Positions 1-10,669 of a stretch of DNA of 64,000 nt are shown here, one piece after another. The position numbers and the translations under genes were made by a program. The stretch's first letter is position 1, and each line of letters begins with the position of its first letter. This DNA comes from Thermoguttaceae bacterium (GTDB lineage: Bacteria > Planctomycetota > Planctomycetia > Pirellulales > Thermoguttaceae): contig JARKPK010000104.1 in assembly GCA_029975295.1 (NCBI GenBank), positions 1 through 64,000 on the forward strand, written 5' to 3'. The notes below the pieces were generated by a model. That model did no database searches. It was not told the origin of the DNA and worked only from the letters and a program-made list of their open reading frames with translations.

Positions 1-965
1 GCGTCACGCCCGCCCAGATCTACACCGGCACCGACGAGTACAAGAAGATCGCCACGGTGGTCGGCTACGGCCTGACGGGCAACGGCCTGACCGGCCAAAT
101 CCCCGGCACCGGCGGCACGCGGCGCGCCGGACAAAACGGCATCGACCGTTTCGGCGTGGTCGGCACCAACAGGTCAGTCACCTTCTACACGACCGACGGC
201 GCCGACCGCACCGTACTGCTTTGGGATTTCGACTCGCCCACCGGCACGCCGCCCAGTTGGTGGAGCCCTCCGCAGGGAACGCCGATCCAAGTTCTGGAGT
301 ACCAACTGGGCACAGGCGACAGCGGCTCGCCCTTGTTCATCGATGTCGGCGGGAATACCTACGTGGCCGGGATCGCCAGCTCGGTTATTCCGCGTGACAA
401 TTTGTCGGATGGGTACCGCTACGGCGATGCTGCGACTTTTGCCCGCGTATCGAAATACCAATCGTTCATCAACGGAACGATGTCCGGCACCTGGAATTCG
501 CCGCTTCTGAGCATCGTGAACAATGACGTGCTCGATGTCGCCGCGGGCACATCGTTGAGCGTGGTCAACGCCGTTTCGTATTTCGGGGGGGCGCCGGCGG
601 GCAGCGTGATTGTCGATGGTTCGTTGCAGGCGGGCTATCTGCGGCAGCAAAGCCTTTCGATCGGCAGCGGCGGCTCCGTAAATACGACCGGCAGCACCCC
701 CAGCGTCATCAACCAGTTGACCATCGCCGGCTTTCCCCCCGTTCTCTCCGGCTCATCGGTCCCCGCGAGCGCATTCGACAGCGGCAGCGACTCGTCCTTC
801 TTCGATGCCGACGACGGCTCGATGAGCGGCGATGGCGAAGTCGCCTACTTCGGCGGCGGGATGGCCGTGCCCGAACCGGCTACCTGGTTGGCGGCCCTTT
901 CGGGCCTAGCGGTTGCCGCAGTGATCGCACTGCGTCGGCAAGTTCGCAGACTCGCCCGCGAATGA
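1..965 (+). CDS. Secreted trypsin-like serine protease with PEP-CTERM anchor (5' partial)
   Basis: The reading frame is open from base 3 at the window edge to the TGA at 963-965, so the N-terminus, including the signal peptide and probably the catalytic His, lies outside. The visible part contains a GDSGSPLF motif, the Ser nucleophile loop of chymotrypsin-fold (S1) proteases, about 80 residues after the GTG at 57. The C-terminus carries VPEPATW, a hydrophobic stretch (about residues 276-292 from GTG 57) and an Arg-rich tail. This is the PEP-CTERM sorting signal, which in exosortase systems is processed at the membrane so that the protein is exported. A Gly/Ser-rich linker joins the two parts. 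Substrate is unknown. The protease fold is inferred mainly from the Ser loop, because the His/Asp region is only partly visible. Confidence 0.85.
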   Translation, partial: VTPAQIYTGTDEYKKIATVVGYGLTGNGLTGQIPGTGGTRRAGQNGIDRFGVVGTNRSVTFYTTDGADRTVLLWDFDSPTGTPPSWWSPPQGTPIQVLEYQLGTGDSGSPLFIDVGGNTYVAGIASSVIPRDNLSDGYRYGDAATFARVSKYQSFINGTMSGTWNSPLLSIVNNDVLDVAAGTSLSVVNAVSYFGGAPAGSVIVDGSLQAGYLRQQSLSIGSGGSVNTTGSTPSVINQLTIAGFPPVLSGSSVPASAFDSGSDSSFFDADDGSMSGDGEVAYFGGGMAVPEPATWLAALSGLAVAAVIALRRQVRRLARE

Positions 966-1090
966 CCGGCGCGGCTCGGATTGCTCGACGCCGCAACACT
1001 CATCCAGCGGCGAATCGAACCACTGTCGGTTGCTGTCGTTGCCCCCGGGGCGCCATTATGCAACCGCGCGGACAACGCCGGCGTATGCAA

Positions 1091-3250
1091 TCACCCCTCC
1101 GAGCCGCCGCGGCGCAAGCGTTCGACGATCTCGTCAACATCGTACACGCTGCCGGCCCACGGACCGCCGCTGGCGTGCTGGAGGGCCGCCCAAAGGCGCG
1201 TTTCGCGCGGCAGGTGCGGGTCGGGCGATAGTTCCGGGTGCGGCTCGCGGACGGCAAGCAGTTCCTCGGCCTGTGCGGGCGAAAGCGCCCCTTGGGGCGT
1301 TCCCACCAAATCCACGCTGCCGGTCAGCGTGCGGGTGTCGATGACGATGCGCACCCGATCACCGTCGCGCAGTTTGCCCAACGGCCCGCCCGCCAGCGCC
1401 TCGGGCGTAATCAGTCCGATGCACGGCCCGGTGCTCACGCCCGAGAAGCGGGCGTCGGTGATCAGCGCCACCTCGCGGCCCCAGGAAAGATAGCGCAAGG
1501 CGGCCGTTAGTTGGAACACTTCTTCCATGCCCGAGCCCATCGGCCCGCGCCCCATCAGCACCAGCACGTCGCCCGGCTCGACGCGTTTGGTGCCGTGGCC
1601 TTTGATGGCGGCGATGGCGTCGGCCTCGCGGCAAAACACTTTGGCTGGCCCCGTCTTGCGATAAACGCCCTCGGCATCGAGCAATCGGCGGTCGATGGCC
1701 GTGCTTTTCACGCACGAGCCGCCCGGGGCCAGGTTGCCGCGGGGAAAACAGGCCGTGGCGGTCAGTCCCAACTCAGACGCACGTTGGGGTGAAAGGATCA
1801 CGTCGTCCGGATCGACCTCGTCGGCCTCTTTCAGCAGCGACCGCAGCCGCGCGCGTCGCCGAGAGTGTTCCCACCAATCGAGCACTCGCCCCAGGGGCAG
1901 GCCCGGCAGTGTCGGGGCGTCGAGTTCGAGCAGCCCGAGCGATCGCAGGTGCAGCATCACCTCGGGCACGCCGCCGGCCAGATAAACCCGCACGGTCGGG
2001 TGATTGACCGGCCCGTTGGGAAGCACCGAGACCAATCGCGGCACGCGCCGCATGAGGTCTGTCCAGTCATCGATCGTCGGCCGCGGCACGCCGGCGGCAT
2101 GGGCAATGGCCGGCAAATGGATCAACAGATTGGTCGAACCGCCGAATGCGGCGAAAACGGTCATCGCGTTCTTGATTGCGGCCGGGAATACGGCCGACTC
2201 GCTCGATCGACCCGCGCCGCGCGAGTGCGAACCCTCCGCCCGGGCCGCGTTGACGAAGAGCGTTCGGGCGGTGCGCCGGGCGATGTCGAACCAAACCGGT
2301 TGGCCCGAAGGCGCCAGGGCCGAATGCGGCATCGCCAGCCCCAGGGCTTCGGCAACGACCTGCGCCGTAGCCGCCGTGCCCAGAAAATGGCACCCGCCGC
2401 CGGCCGAGGCGCATACGCGGCACCCCCATTCGGCTGCCTCGTCGAGCGACATCTCGCCTTGCGCATACCGTGCGCCGATCGATTGGATCGTGGCCGTATC
2501 TTCGCGCGACAGCAAAGGATGCGTATTGGCCAGCCCGTCGCGAGGCCGGCTCGCCACCGGTGATCGCTGCCCGGACGAGTCGGCTTCACCGCTGCTGCTC
2601 GCGCGGCTGCCCGCGCTGCTTGCCGAGCTGCGCCCCGCGCCCGCATCAGCCGCCGCAGCGCGCCGCGGCGGCAGCATCACCCCACCGGGGATCAGCGCCA
2701 CGGGCACCCTGCGAAGGCCCGCCAAGGCCATCATCATCGCGGGCAATCCTTTGTCGCAGGTGGCCACTCCCAGCACGCCGCGAGCCCGCGGAATCGATCG
2801 CGCTAGGCGGGCGAAGACGGCGGCCGCATCGTTGCGATAGGCCAAGCTGTCGAACATCCCCACGGTGCCCTGAGTCCGGCCGTCGCACGGGTCGGAGCAA
2901 TGAGCAGCATAGGGCACCCCGCCCAAATGCGCGATTTCTTCGGCCGCCTGGCGCACGGCCAAACCCAGTTCCCAATGCCCGGTGTGATAGCCCAAGGCCC
3001 AAGCTCGGCCGTCGTCGCCCCGCAGCCCGCCCAAGGTGCTCATAATGACGAACTGCGGTCCGGCCACCTTCTCGGCCGGCCAACCCATGCCCACGTCTTG
3101 CGACATGCCGAAGTGGTCGCCGCTGGCGCCGCGGCGGAGCAGTTCATCGGTCAACGGCAATCGCCCGGCCGGTCCCGGGTCGCTGGTCTTCACCTCCATA
3201 AGCGAGAGATCGTCGGTGTCGAGCAATTCCAAGGGAAGATCGTCGGTCAT
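1091..3250 (-). CDS. IlvD/Edd-family dehydratase, YjhG/YagF (D-xylonate dehydratase) type, with a low-complexity insert
   Basis: This 719-residue protein matches the YjhG/YagF branch of the IlvD/Edd Fe-S dehydratases almost end to end: [19 protein letters not shown] (residues about 119-129), TCDKGLP (about 164), [14 protein letters not shown] (about 280), [48 protein letters not shown] and [13 protein letters not shown]. The conserved Cys residues bind the Fe-S cluster. Family members convert D-xylonate to 2-keto-3-deoxy-xylonate. The protein is about 60 residues longer than E. coli YjhG. The excess is a Ser/Ala/Arg-rich stretch at residues 196-250, directly after IPGGVMLPP. Xylose isomerase occurs at 39.3 kb, so both oxidative and isomerase routes of pentose use may exist. 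Substrate (xylonate or another aldonate) is inferred. Confidence 0.9.
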   Translation of the reverse strand: MTDDLPLELLDTDDLSLMEVKTSDPGPAGRLPLTDELLRRGASGDHFGMSQDVGMGWPAEKVAGPQFVIMSTLGGLRGDDGRAWALGYHTGHWELGLAVRQAAEEIAHLGGVPYAAHCSDPCDGRTQGTVGMFDSLAYRNDAAAVFARLARSIPRARGVLGVATCDKGLPAMMMALAGLRRVPVALIPGGVMLPPRRAAAADAGAGRSSASSAGSRASSSGEADSSGQRSPVASRPRDGLANTHPLLSREDTATIQSIGARYAQGEMSLDEAAEWGCRVCASAGGGCHFLGTAATAQVVAEALGLAMPHSALAPSGQPVWFDIARRTARTLFVNAARAEGSHSRGAGRSSESAVFPAAIKNAMTVFAAFGGSTNLLIHLPAIAHAAGVPRPTIDDWTDLMRRVPRLVSVLPNGPVNHPTVRVYLAGGVPEVMLHLRSLGLLELDAPTLPGLPLGRVLDWWEHSRRRARLRSLLKEADEVDPDDVILSPQRASELGLTATACFPRGNLAPGGSCVKSTAIDRRLLDAEGVYRKTGPAKVFCREADAIAAIKGHGTKRVEPGDVLVLMGRGPMGSGMEEVFQLTAALRYLSWGREVALITDARFSGVSTGPCIGLITPEALAGGPLGKLRDGDRVRIVIDTRTLTGSVDLVGTPQGALSPAQAEELLAVREPHPELSPDPHLPRETRLWAALQHASGGPWAGSVYDVDEIVERLRRGGSEG

Positions 3251-3752
3251 GATGTCGCTTTCTGCGGGCCGTGATGCTGTTACGCGTTGCGCCGACTTTG
3301 GGCGCAGTCTAGCTCAACGTGAGTCTACCGCAACGTGCCCGCTGTACACTCCGTGCCCCGAAGCACCGAACGAAAACACAACAAGGCCAACCGGTGGTAA
3401 GCCCGGCTCTGCGGAGTGCCCTGCTGTTGCGGAGGCCCATGGCTTACGCGAGGATCAGCGAGCAAAGACAGTGGTTTTTCACACCCCTCATTGACGGAAA
3501 ACTGCGGGTTCGGTTATTGTGGGCGTCTTCATGCGAACTCCGTGCAGCAAGACGGAGCTGCGGTTTCGCCGGGGGCTGTATTTTCTTGGCGGAGCGTCCT
3601 GCCTTGGTCGCGCCGCTTGACGGACGACGAATAATGTCGGCGGTGTTCCCTGCCGATTCACCCGGCGAAATTGGGGCCGGCAAGTCTGCTGGCGAAACCG
3701 TACGAAACAGCATTTACGCGAAACACAATTAGCAAGGAAATCGAGGACCGAA
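3251..3752. other. Intergenic region between divergent dehydratase and dodecin genes
   Basis: About 500 bases with no convincing gene. It must hold the promoter of the minus-strand dehydratase and that of the plus-strand dodecin gene. A GAGGA ribosome-binding sequence lies just before the dodecin ATG. I see no clear -10/-35 pair, riboswitch or terminator. Confidence 0.5.
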
Positions 3753-3959
3753 ATGAGCGACACCGTATTCCAAAAGATCCAACTGGTTGGAACTTCGAAC
3801 AAGTCGTTCAGCGACGCGGCGGCCAACGCGGTCGCTCGCGCCCATCAGTTGGGGCATCAGGTCAGTTGGTTCGAAGTCAATGAACAGCGCGGCGCGGTGC
3901 GCGACGGCAAGATCGACCAATTTCAAGTGACGATTACCGTGGGCTGCCGAGTGCAATAG
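3753..3959 (+). CDS. Dodecin, small flavin-binding protein
   Basis: The 68-residue protein has the length and pattern of dodecins: an N-terminal strand (FQKIQLVGTS), a helix (SFSDAAANAVARAHQ), then VSWFEV, whose Trp stacks on the flavin in characterised dodecins, and a final strand ending in FQVTITVGC. Dodecins form hollow 12-mers that store or buffer FMN, riboflavin or lumichrome in the cytoplasm. A GAGGA ribosome-binding site precedes the ATG. It is a single gene flanked by divergent and convergent neighbours. Confidence 0.93.
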   Translation: MSDTVFQKIQLVGTSNKSFSDAAANAVARAHQLGHQVSWFEVNEQRGAVRDGKIDQFQVTITVGCRVQ

Positions 3960-4039
3960 CGCCCGCGTCTTCCGGCACCTAAACGCGCAGCCGCCCGCAA
4001 AGGGTACCTGCGCCTTCCCGATTGTCTCGCCGTCCCCCG

Positions 4040-4690
4040 TCAGGTCAGAAAGGGATTGCTTCTCTTTTCACGGCCGACGGTGGTCTTCGGGCCGTGTCCG
4101 CTGAGCAGTACGGTGCTGTCGGGCAGCGAAAAGAGTTTCGCGGTAATGCCGGCAATCAGTTCGTCGTAATTTCCATCGGGGAAATCGGTTCGCCCGATGC
4201 TTCCGGCGAAAATGATATCGCCCACCAAAGCCAAGGCCGGTTGCTCGTCGTCGATCAGATAGGCAACGTGACCGGCGCTGTGGCCGGGAATTTCGATCAC
4301 GGTGAACGTAATGCCTGCCTGGTCGAATCGGTCGCCGTCGGTCACGGTTTCGTCGGGCGGCGGAAAGGCCAAGGGAAGCCCGAACTGGGCCGATAGGTTC
4401 TGGTAGGGATCGGTGAGTTTGCCGGCATCGCCCTGGCCGATGATAACGCGGCAATCGGGCCATCGCTTCTTCACCACTCCGATTCCGCCGATGTGATCGC
4501 TGTGGCCGTGGGTAATCAACGCCGCGACCGGCTCGATCTTTGCCTGTTGGCAGTAATCGATGATTTTGCCGGGCTCCAAACCGGGATCGACCAGCACGGC
4601 GTCGGGACGATCAGCCCGATGCAGCACGTAGGTGTTCTCCTCGAACGGCATTGAAACGATCACATGGACTTTAAGTGTCGCAGCGGCCAC
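4040..4690 (-). CDS. MBL-fold metallo-hydrolase (glyoxalase II-like)
   Basis: The protein contains the metallo-beta-lactamase metal motif THGHSDHIGG, a downstream PGHSAGHVAYLI histidine, GDIIFAGSIGRTDFPDG with the bridging Asp, and a C-terminal SGHGPKTTVG histidine. This is the layout of glyoxalase II-like thioester hydrolases, about 216 residues long. The reading frame stays open upstream to 5161, but similarity begins only near KVHVIVSMPFEENTYVL. The best start is the GTG at 4690-4688, preceded at 5 bases by GAGG (4696-4699 read in reverse). The longer frame would run into the promoter and start of the divergent DUF1571 gene. The exact substrate (S-lactoylglutathione or other thioester) cannot be told. 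Confidence 0.88.
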   Translation of the reverse strand: MAAATLKVHVIVSMPFEENTYVLHRADRPDAVLVDPGLEPGKIIDYCQQAKIEPVAALITHGHSDHIGGIGVVKKRWPDCRVIIGQGDAGKLTDPYQNLSAQFGLPLAFPPPDETVTDGDRFDQAGITFTVIEIPGHSAGHVAYLIDDEQPALALVGDIIFAGSIGRTDFPDGNYDELIAGITAKLFSLPDSTVLLSGHGPKTTVGREKRSNPFLT

Positions 4691-5051
4691 GTAAACCTCG
4701 ATAAAATAGGCAAAAGACAGGACCGTGAGATTGCTCCGTCGGCGGTCGCCGGGGTAAACTGTCGGGGCAATGCAGACAAAATCGGCTGGCGTCGGGAAAC
4801 ATTTTAATCTGCCGACACCGGATAAGCGATAAGGTCGAAGGGAGCAATTCGGCGATTGCGTGCGCCTCTTCGTCGAGGCAAGCGCCCGGGTCGTCGGCAG
4901 CACAGCCATTCCAAACGGCGAACCGCCGTTTTTTCCTTTTTTCAGGCGGCGACATCGATGGTCCGCCGTTCTGCATCGAGTTGCGGATTGGGCGTCGGCG
5001 AATCGCTTCAGACGGCCGATCTGGAAGTGCGTTTCACGGAGGACTAGCACA
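4691..5051. promoter_or_regulatory. Divergent promoter region between the MBL hydrolase and DUF1571 genes
   Basis: About 360 bases without a supported gene. It separates two outward-facing genes and should hold both promoters. Ribosome-binding sequences are visible at each end: GAGG before the GTG at 4690 and GGAGG at 5038-5042 before the ATG at 5052. No confident -10/-35 elements were found. Confidence 0.5.
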
Positions 5052-5936
5052 ATGTCGTTGCGATTCGGGTTTGTTTGTGCATTGCTGGCGCTGATGGGTT
5101 CGGCCGCTTGGCTCTCGGCCGACGACGCCGGGCGGAAACTCAAACGGAAGCTGCCCGACATCAGTCCTCAGGTGGTCGCCGAGCGTGCCGCAATCACCGC
5201 CCGGGCCACCAACCCGGCGCCGCTTTGCGAGGACGAAAGCGCCCATCCCTTGCAGCCGGCCGTCAAATGGGCCCGCGACGGCCTGACCGCTCTGGAAAAA
5301 ATCGAAGACTACTCCGCCACCTTCGTCAAACGCGAACGAATCAACGGCAAGCTGAACGATTACGAACAGATGTTCGTCAAGATCCGCCACAAGCCGTTCA
5401 GCGTCTATATGTACTTCCTCATGCCCTCCGATCTGAAGGGCCAAGAGGTGATCTACGTCGAAGGCCGCAACAACGGCAACATGTGGGCCCACACCGTCGG
5501 CTTCCGCGACAAGATGGTGGGCACGCTTTCGCTGCCGCCGACGGGCATGATCGCCATGACCGGCCAGCGCTATCCGATCACCGAGGCCGGCGTGCTCAAC
5601 CTGACCCGGCGGCTGATCGAAGTCGGCGAGTACGACATGCAATTCGGCGAATGCGAAGTCAAGTTCATCAAGAATGCGAAGATCAACAACCGCGTCTGCA
5701 CCTGCATCCAGGTCGTCCATCCGGAACCGCGGAAAGAGTTCCTGTTCCACCTCGCCCGAATCTTCGTCGACGACGAGCTGAACATTCCCATTCGCTATGA
5801 GGCCCACGATTGGCCGAGCGAGCCGGGCGGGGCGCCGCAATTGCTCGAAGAATACACCTACCTCAACCTGAAACTCAACAACGGGTTCACCGATCTCGAC
5901 TTCGACATCAAGAACCCGAACTACAAGTTCCGGTAG
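5052..5936 (+). CDS. DUF1571 family secreted protein
   Basis: A 294-residue protein beginning with a signal peptide (MSLRFGFVCALLALMGSAAWLSA, cleavage near residue 23). Residues about 75-290 match the planctomycete DUF1571 family: EKIEDYSATFVKRERINGKL, a central beta-rich region with FSVYMYFLMP and GQEVIYVEG, and a C-terminal EEYTYLNLKLNNGFTDLDFD. Such proteins resemble LolA/LolB-like lipoprotein carriers in fold, but their role is unknown. The ATG at 5052 is chosen over upstream in-frame codons because GGAGG lies 9 bases before it and the signal peptide starts there. A strong hairpin follows at 6049-6078. Confidence 0.85.
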   Translation: MSLRFGFVCALLALMGSAAWLSADDAGRKLKRKLPDISPQVVAERAAITARATNPAPLCEDESAHPLQPAVKWARDGLTALEKIEDYSATFVKRERINGKLNDYEQMFVKIRHKPFSVYMYFLMPSDLKGQEVIYVEGRNNGNMWAHTVGFRDKMVGTLSLPPTGMIAMTGQRYPITEAGVLNLTRRLIEVGEYDMQFGECEVKFIKNAKINNRVCTCIQVVHPEPRKEFLFHLARIFVDDELNIPIRYEAHDWPSEPGGAPQLLEEYTYLNLKLNNGFTDLDFDIKNPNYKFR

Positions 5937-6395
5937 GTCAATCGCCCGCCTCCGATCGGCAGCAAAGCACAGCCGACGACGCATCGGTTGACGACGCTGC
6001 CGCGATCCCAATAGGCCGCGTTCCGTGCGCACCAAGCCAACCATTTCAGGGGCCGGTCGTTTCCGGGCGACCGGCCCCATGTGCTTTGCGTGCGCGATTC
6101 CGCCGCCGGGCCGGACATTGCTCGGTCGAACGCCTTGCCCAGCGCCGTCGTCATGGACGATCATTTCGCGCCGGGCAACGCGCCGTCGATGATGGCATCG
6201 CCGAGCGTTCCTCCGAGCGGAAGGCCGAGCTGCTGGGCGACGGCCGTCTCCCCGCCCCCTCGCGAGCGCAAGAAATCCTCAGCCAAAAAACCCTCCTTTC
6301 CCGCTCATTGGGCCGTTCGAGCCCTTTTGGCGGCTTCAGGGCTGAACTCCCACGGGCAATGCTGGTTACAATGGACGGCCACAGGAGGACCATTG
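5937..6395. other. Intergenic region with hairpin
   Basis: About 460 bases between two plus-strand genes. No gene is supported. The in-frame extension of the next gene back to 6081 lacks a ribosome-binding site and family character. The notable element is the perfect inverted repeat at 6049-6078. An AGGAGG ribosome-binding site sits at 6383-6388 for the next gene. Confidence 0.5.
6049..6078 (+). terminator. Perfect 11-bp hairpin, probable terminator of the DUF1571 gene
   Basis: Bases 6049-6059 (GGGGCCGGTCG) pair perfectly with 6068-6078 (CGACCGGCCCC) across an 8-base loop. The stem is very GC-rich and lies about 110 bases after the DUF1571 stop codon. No run of Ts follows, so it may act as a Rho-assisted terminator, a 3'-end stabiliser, or a site in DNA. 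Confidence 0.55.
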
Positions 6396-8073
6396 ATGCA
6401 CCGCGTTGCCCCCAAATCCCTAATTGTTCGCTCGCACTCCATTCCCGCGCGGACGCTTTCAACCGCCGGCCTTTGCAGAACCGCCTGTGCTCTCCGCGCG
6501 GCCCGCTTCGCCGCCGTCATGGCTGCCTGCTTGGCACAACGCGCTGTCGCAGCCGAGATTGCCGTTGAGAAGCCCGAGGCGGCCGCGGTCGTCGAGGCGA
6601 TCGATCGGGCCGCGCCGGGCGACACCGTTCGGCTGCCCGCCGCCACGATCGCGCTGAAAGAACCGCTGCGGTTGCGAAGCGGGCTGCGGATTCTCGGCGC
6701 CGGGCAGGACCGGACGATCCTCGTTTCCGAGGCGCAACGCCCCGGGCCGATCGTGCTCGTGGAGAATTGCGAATCGGTGGAACTGGCTCATCTGACCATC
6801 GACGGCCGAATGCGCGACATCGTTCAAACCGGCATCGGCGGCCGCAACTCCAAAAAGATCGACTTGCACCACCTCACCATCCGCAATCTGAAGGCCGGCG
6901 AAGGATTCGGCCCGCACGCCATTTACTGGCACGGCCACGGGCCGACCCGCAGCAACGGCGTGGTCGACAGCCGCATCGCCCATTGCACCATCGAAAACAT
7001 CGGCGTGGGCGCCGAATTCGGCGGCGGAATCCGGGTGGCCCACGGCTCGCACCGCAACCTGATCGAGCACAACACGGTGCGCACCACAGGCCGAGGCGGC
7101 ATCTTCGGCGACAACTCCGACGAATTGGTCATTCGCCACAACACCGTTTTCGGCTCGGGCGGCGAAGGATTAGGCATCGAAATCTGGGGCGGCTGCCGGC
7201 GCTCGCTGATCGAAGACAACCGCATCGACCACTGGCTCAGCGTCGATGCCGGCCATCAGTCGGCCGTGCGGCGGAACATCGTCGGGGCCGACGACGGCTC
7301 GATCAAAGGCTACGGCATCGAGATCATCGCCGAAAACGTCGTCGTTACCGACAACATCATCCGCCGCGGCGCGGCCATCGGCCTTTCCGTCTCGAACAAG
7401 CCCCGCAAGAACAATGTGCTTTGGGCCTACAACACCGTCGAAGACTGCATCCAATGGGGCGCGCAACTTCAGGGCGAAACCGGCGGCATCGCGCACCACT
7501 ATTTCTACCGCTGCGAGTTCCGCCGCACCGAGCGCGGAAATCGCCAAGCCCGATACCCCGGCGACAGCGGGCACGGGTTCCGCTTCAACGGCGATTGCCG
7601 CCATATCGTCTTCGAACAGTGCGCGATCGTCGATAATCAGGGCGTCGGGCTGCAATTGGGCGGCAAGAATGTCGATGGCGTCTATCTGCTCCGTTGCCGG
7701 CTGGCCGAGAACGCCCTTGGCCCGGTGTCGGGCGTCCAACGGCTGACGGCCTTCGAGGCGATCGAAACCACCGTCTCGGGCCCTAAGGCCGAATCGCTTC
7801 CCACCGTGCCGCGTTCGGCTCACGCCTGGCCAACGGCCGACTTCCGGCTGCCGCCGCGGATCGTCGCCGGAGAACCGGCCCGATTCGCCTGCGCGTCGAA
7901 GCCGGGCGACGGTTCGATCGTCGAACGCCTTTGGGACTTCAACGACGGCATCCCGCAAACCGACGCCGAGCCGAGCCATCGCTTCGCCAAGGCAGGCACG
8001 TATCGGGTAACGCTGGTGGTTTGGGATTCCGCCGGACGCGGCGCCCGATGCGAAAAAACCGTCGAGGTCGTCG

Positions 8074-8577
<504 letters not shown>

Positions 8578-8743
8578 TCAGGTCGTGCTGTCAACTTTTG
8601 ATGCGCAAGTGCCGCGCCGCCGGCGCCGTCGATCATCGGTGTCGAAGCGTCGGGCCTGTCGATCGGCGTTCAGACGACCGGCCAACGGAACACCGCCGCC
8701 ACGGACAGTCTCGGGGAAGGCGGGGAACACTCGAATCAACCAA

Positions 8744-10579
8744 CTATTCAATCAGCAACTCGATCGGCTTGCCCCAAAGGTAGTCGGCCGGCGTGGCGCC
8801 CACACCGATCGGCCGAAGCGTGATCGGCCCCTTGCCCAACGGGGAAGTATCGACACGGCATGCGCCCTCTGCTCCGTTGATTCGGCCGACCAATTGCCCG
8901 TTGTGCAGCACGACGATGCCGGTGGCGCCGGGCGCTTCTAATTCGAGTTCCAGCGGTTGGCCGGCGGTGAGTTTTTCCGGAGGCCGATTGCGCAGGGTCA
9001 ACTGCCGCCCTCGATGATCGACGCAGAACGGGATGATCGCCCTGCCCTGCGTGCGAATCAGACTGCTTTCAATGGCCACCACGCGCAATTCGTGCCAGCC
9101 GTCGGCCAGTTGTTCCGTGTCGAACCGCAACGTTCCGCCCGGGCCGCATCGGGCGCGGCGCAACTCATCGACGTACAGCTCGAACGTATCGACCTTCCCC
9201 TCGGCCACGGTTGCCGAAGGTTTCAATTCGATCACGCCTTTGACCGAATCTCCGGGCTTGATTCCCTCGACCGACACCTCGGGAATCTTTGCCCACGGCC
9301 GGCACAACGGGTCGCCGACGATCAGCAGTTGGTACGGGCCGAACACCGATTGATAGAACGCCTCGGCCAGCGAGCATCCCCGCGCGTAATGCACGTGCAT
9401 CATCGGCACGGGAAACTTATCGAGCAACGCATACGGCTCGAACACGGTGCCGCTGCTGCCGGCCGCGCCGGCGCGGAGCCAGTCGGTCAACGGGGTTTGC
9501 CCGCCGCCGGGCGTCATGATGCCGCCGTAGCTGGTGAAGTGTTCGCAGATCGCCCCGGGCAGAATCGTGCTTTTCCAGTGTTTCAGGTTCACATCGGCCG
9601 CGCCGACCATCGCCCCGGCCACGTCGTCTTTGCCGATCGGAACAATCCCCTCGATGATTTCCGCGTTCACGCCCAGGGCCTTCAGTTCGCGCACGGCCGA
9701 GGGGAACAGCGGATCGCGCACCCGCGAACGGATGTCGCCATTCTTGCAGAAATAGATCGTGCCCTTCGGGCGCGTGCCGTCGGCCTCGACCGCGCGGCGC
9801 AGGTAGGAAAGCACTTCTTCGACGGTGTTTCCCCGCCCCGCCGTTACGCCCAACATCACCGAAAGCAGGTAGCGCCGATTGGTGCCCTCGGTCAGTTCGC
9901 CCTCGGGGCCGAAGTGCTGCTGCGCGCTGAAGGCGAGCGTAGGGCAGCCCTTCTGCGCGGGAATATCGCGGCGCATGTAGGCGTTGGCCCGAAGGTCGAA
10001 ATACATATTCAACCGCTGGCTCACCGGGAACCAAAGATAGGTCAGTCCGGTGATCGACGCTACCTTGGTAAGCGGCGGATCGGGCCATTTGGCGTCAGGA
10101 TTCTTTTCTTTCAGACGTTTTTCGAACTGTTGGGCGTCGGGGCCGCAGTCGATCCCGGTGGGAAAATCGGACGAATACACCACGTAGTCGATCTGCGCGC
10201 TTAGCCCGCGACGGTCGATCTCTTTGAGCACCACGCCCAGGATTTTTTCGCGGAAAGTGTCCACATCGGTGGTCTGTTGTTGCGGCGGCCACGGGATCGT
10301 CAGCACGTTGCCCGGGGGAATCTTGCGCCAATGTTGGTAGTGGTTGGCGATTGTCCGCGAGGCAACCGAATCGCGGTTGACCACCAGCAGCACGTTTTCC
10401 GGCCCGCCGCCGGCCCGCGCCGCAGACGGCTCGCAAAACAGCAGTCCGAGAAAGAGACAGAAGAAGCAAGCCGCGACCGTCAACAACTGCACCAACGGCA
10501 GTAGCCGGTCTGAGTACAGACGACACTCGGCGTTTCCTGCTTTGCGGCCGAGCCTGGTGTTCGCGTTGCCGACGATCAT
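8744..10579 (-). CDS. TIGR03790 family secreted protein
   Basis: A 611-residue protein. An N-terminal hydrophobic segment (residues about 29-55, ending AARAGG) acts as signal peptide or anchor. It is followed by ENVLLVVNRDSVASRTIANHYQHWRKIPPGNVL, the opening block of the TIGR03790 family, a group of unknown function frequent in planctomycetes and related bacteria. Later conserved-looking blocks include IDYVVYSSDFPTGID, GAICEHFTSYGG and YARGCSLAEAFYQSV. The C-terminal 150 residues look like Ig-like beta domains. The start is supported by AGGAGAGGGG before the ATG. Caspase-like or peptidase roles have been suggested for look-alike folds, but I cannot assign a reaction. Confidence 0.8.
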   Translation of the reverse strand: MIVGNANTRLGRKAGNAECRLYSDRLLPLVQLLTVAACFFCLFLGLLFCEPSAARAGGGPENVLLVVNRDSVASRTIANHYQHWRKIPPGNVLTIPWPPQQQTTDVDTFREKILGVVLKEIDRRGLSAQIDYVVYSSDFPTGIDCGPDAQQFEKRLKEKNPDAKWPDPPLTKVASITGLTYLWFPVSQRLNMYFDLRANAYMRRDIPAQKGCPTLAFSAQQHFGPEGELTEGTNRRYLLSVMLGVTAGRGNTVEEVLSYLRRAVEADGTRPKGTIYFCKNGDIRSRVRDPLFPSAVRELKALGVNAEIIEGIVPIGKDDVAGAMVGAADVNLKHWKSTILPGAICEHFTSYGGIMTPGGGQTPLTDWLRAGAAGSSGTVFEPYALLDKFPVPMMHVHYARGCSLAEAFYQSVFGPYQLLIVGDPLCRPWAKIPEVSVEGIKPGDSVKGVIELKPSATVAEGKVDTFELYVDELRRARCGPGGTLRFDTEQLADGWHELRVVAIESSLIRTQGRAIIPFCVDHRGRQLTLRNRPPEKLTAGQPLELELEAPGATGIVVLHNGQLVGRINGAEGACRVDTSPLGKGPITLRPIGVGATPADYLWGKPIELLIE

Positions 10580-10669
10580 CTTCGCCCCTCTCCTTCCCTT
10601 ACGCCCATTCCGCCTCGGCCGACTGACCCCGCGGCGCCGCTCCGCGGCCGACGCATCCGATGCAACAGC

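Noticed and set aside
4691..5161. N-terminal extension of the MBL hydrolase
   Set aside because: Not similar to the family, runs through the divergent promoter and into the DUF1571 gene; the GTG at 4690 has a good ribosome-binding site.
6081..6395. N-terminal extension of the beta-helix protein
   Set aside because: No signal peptide at its head and AGGAGG supports the ATG at 6396.
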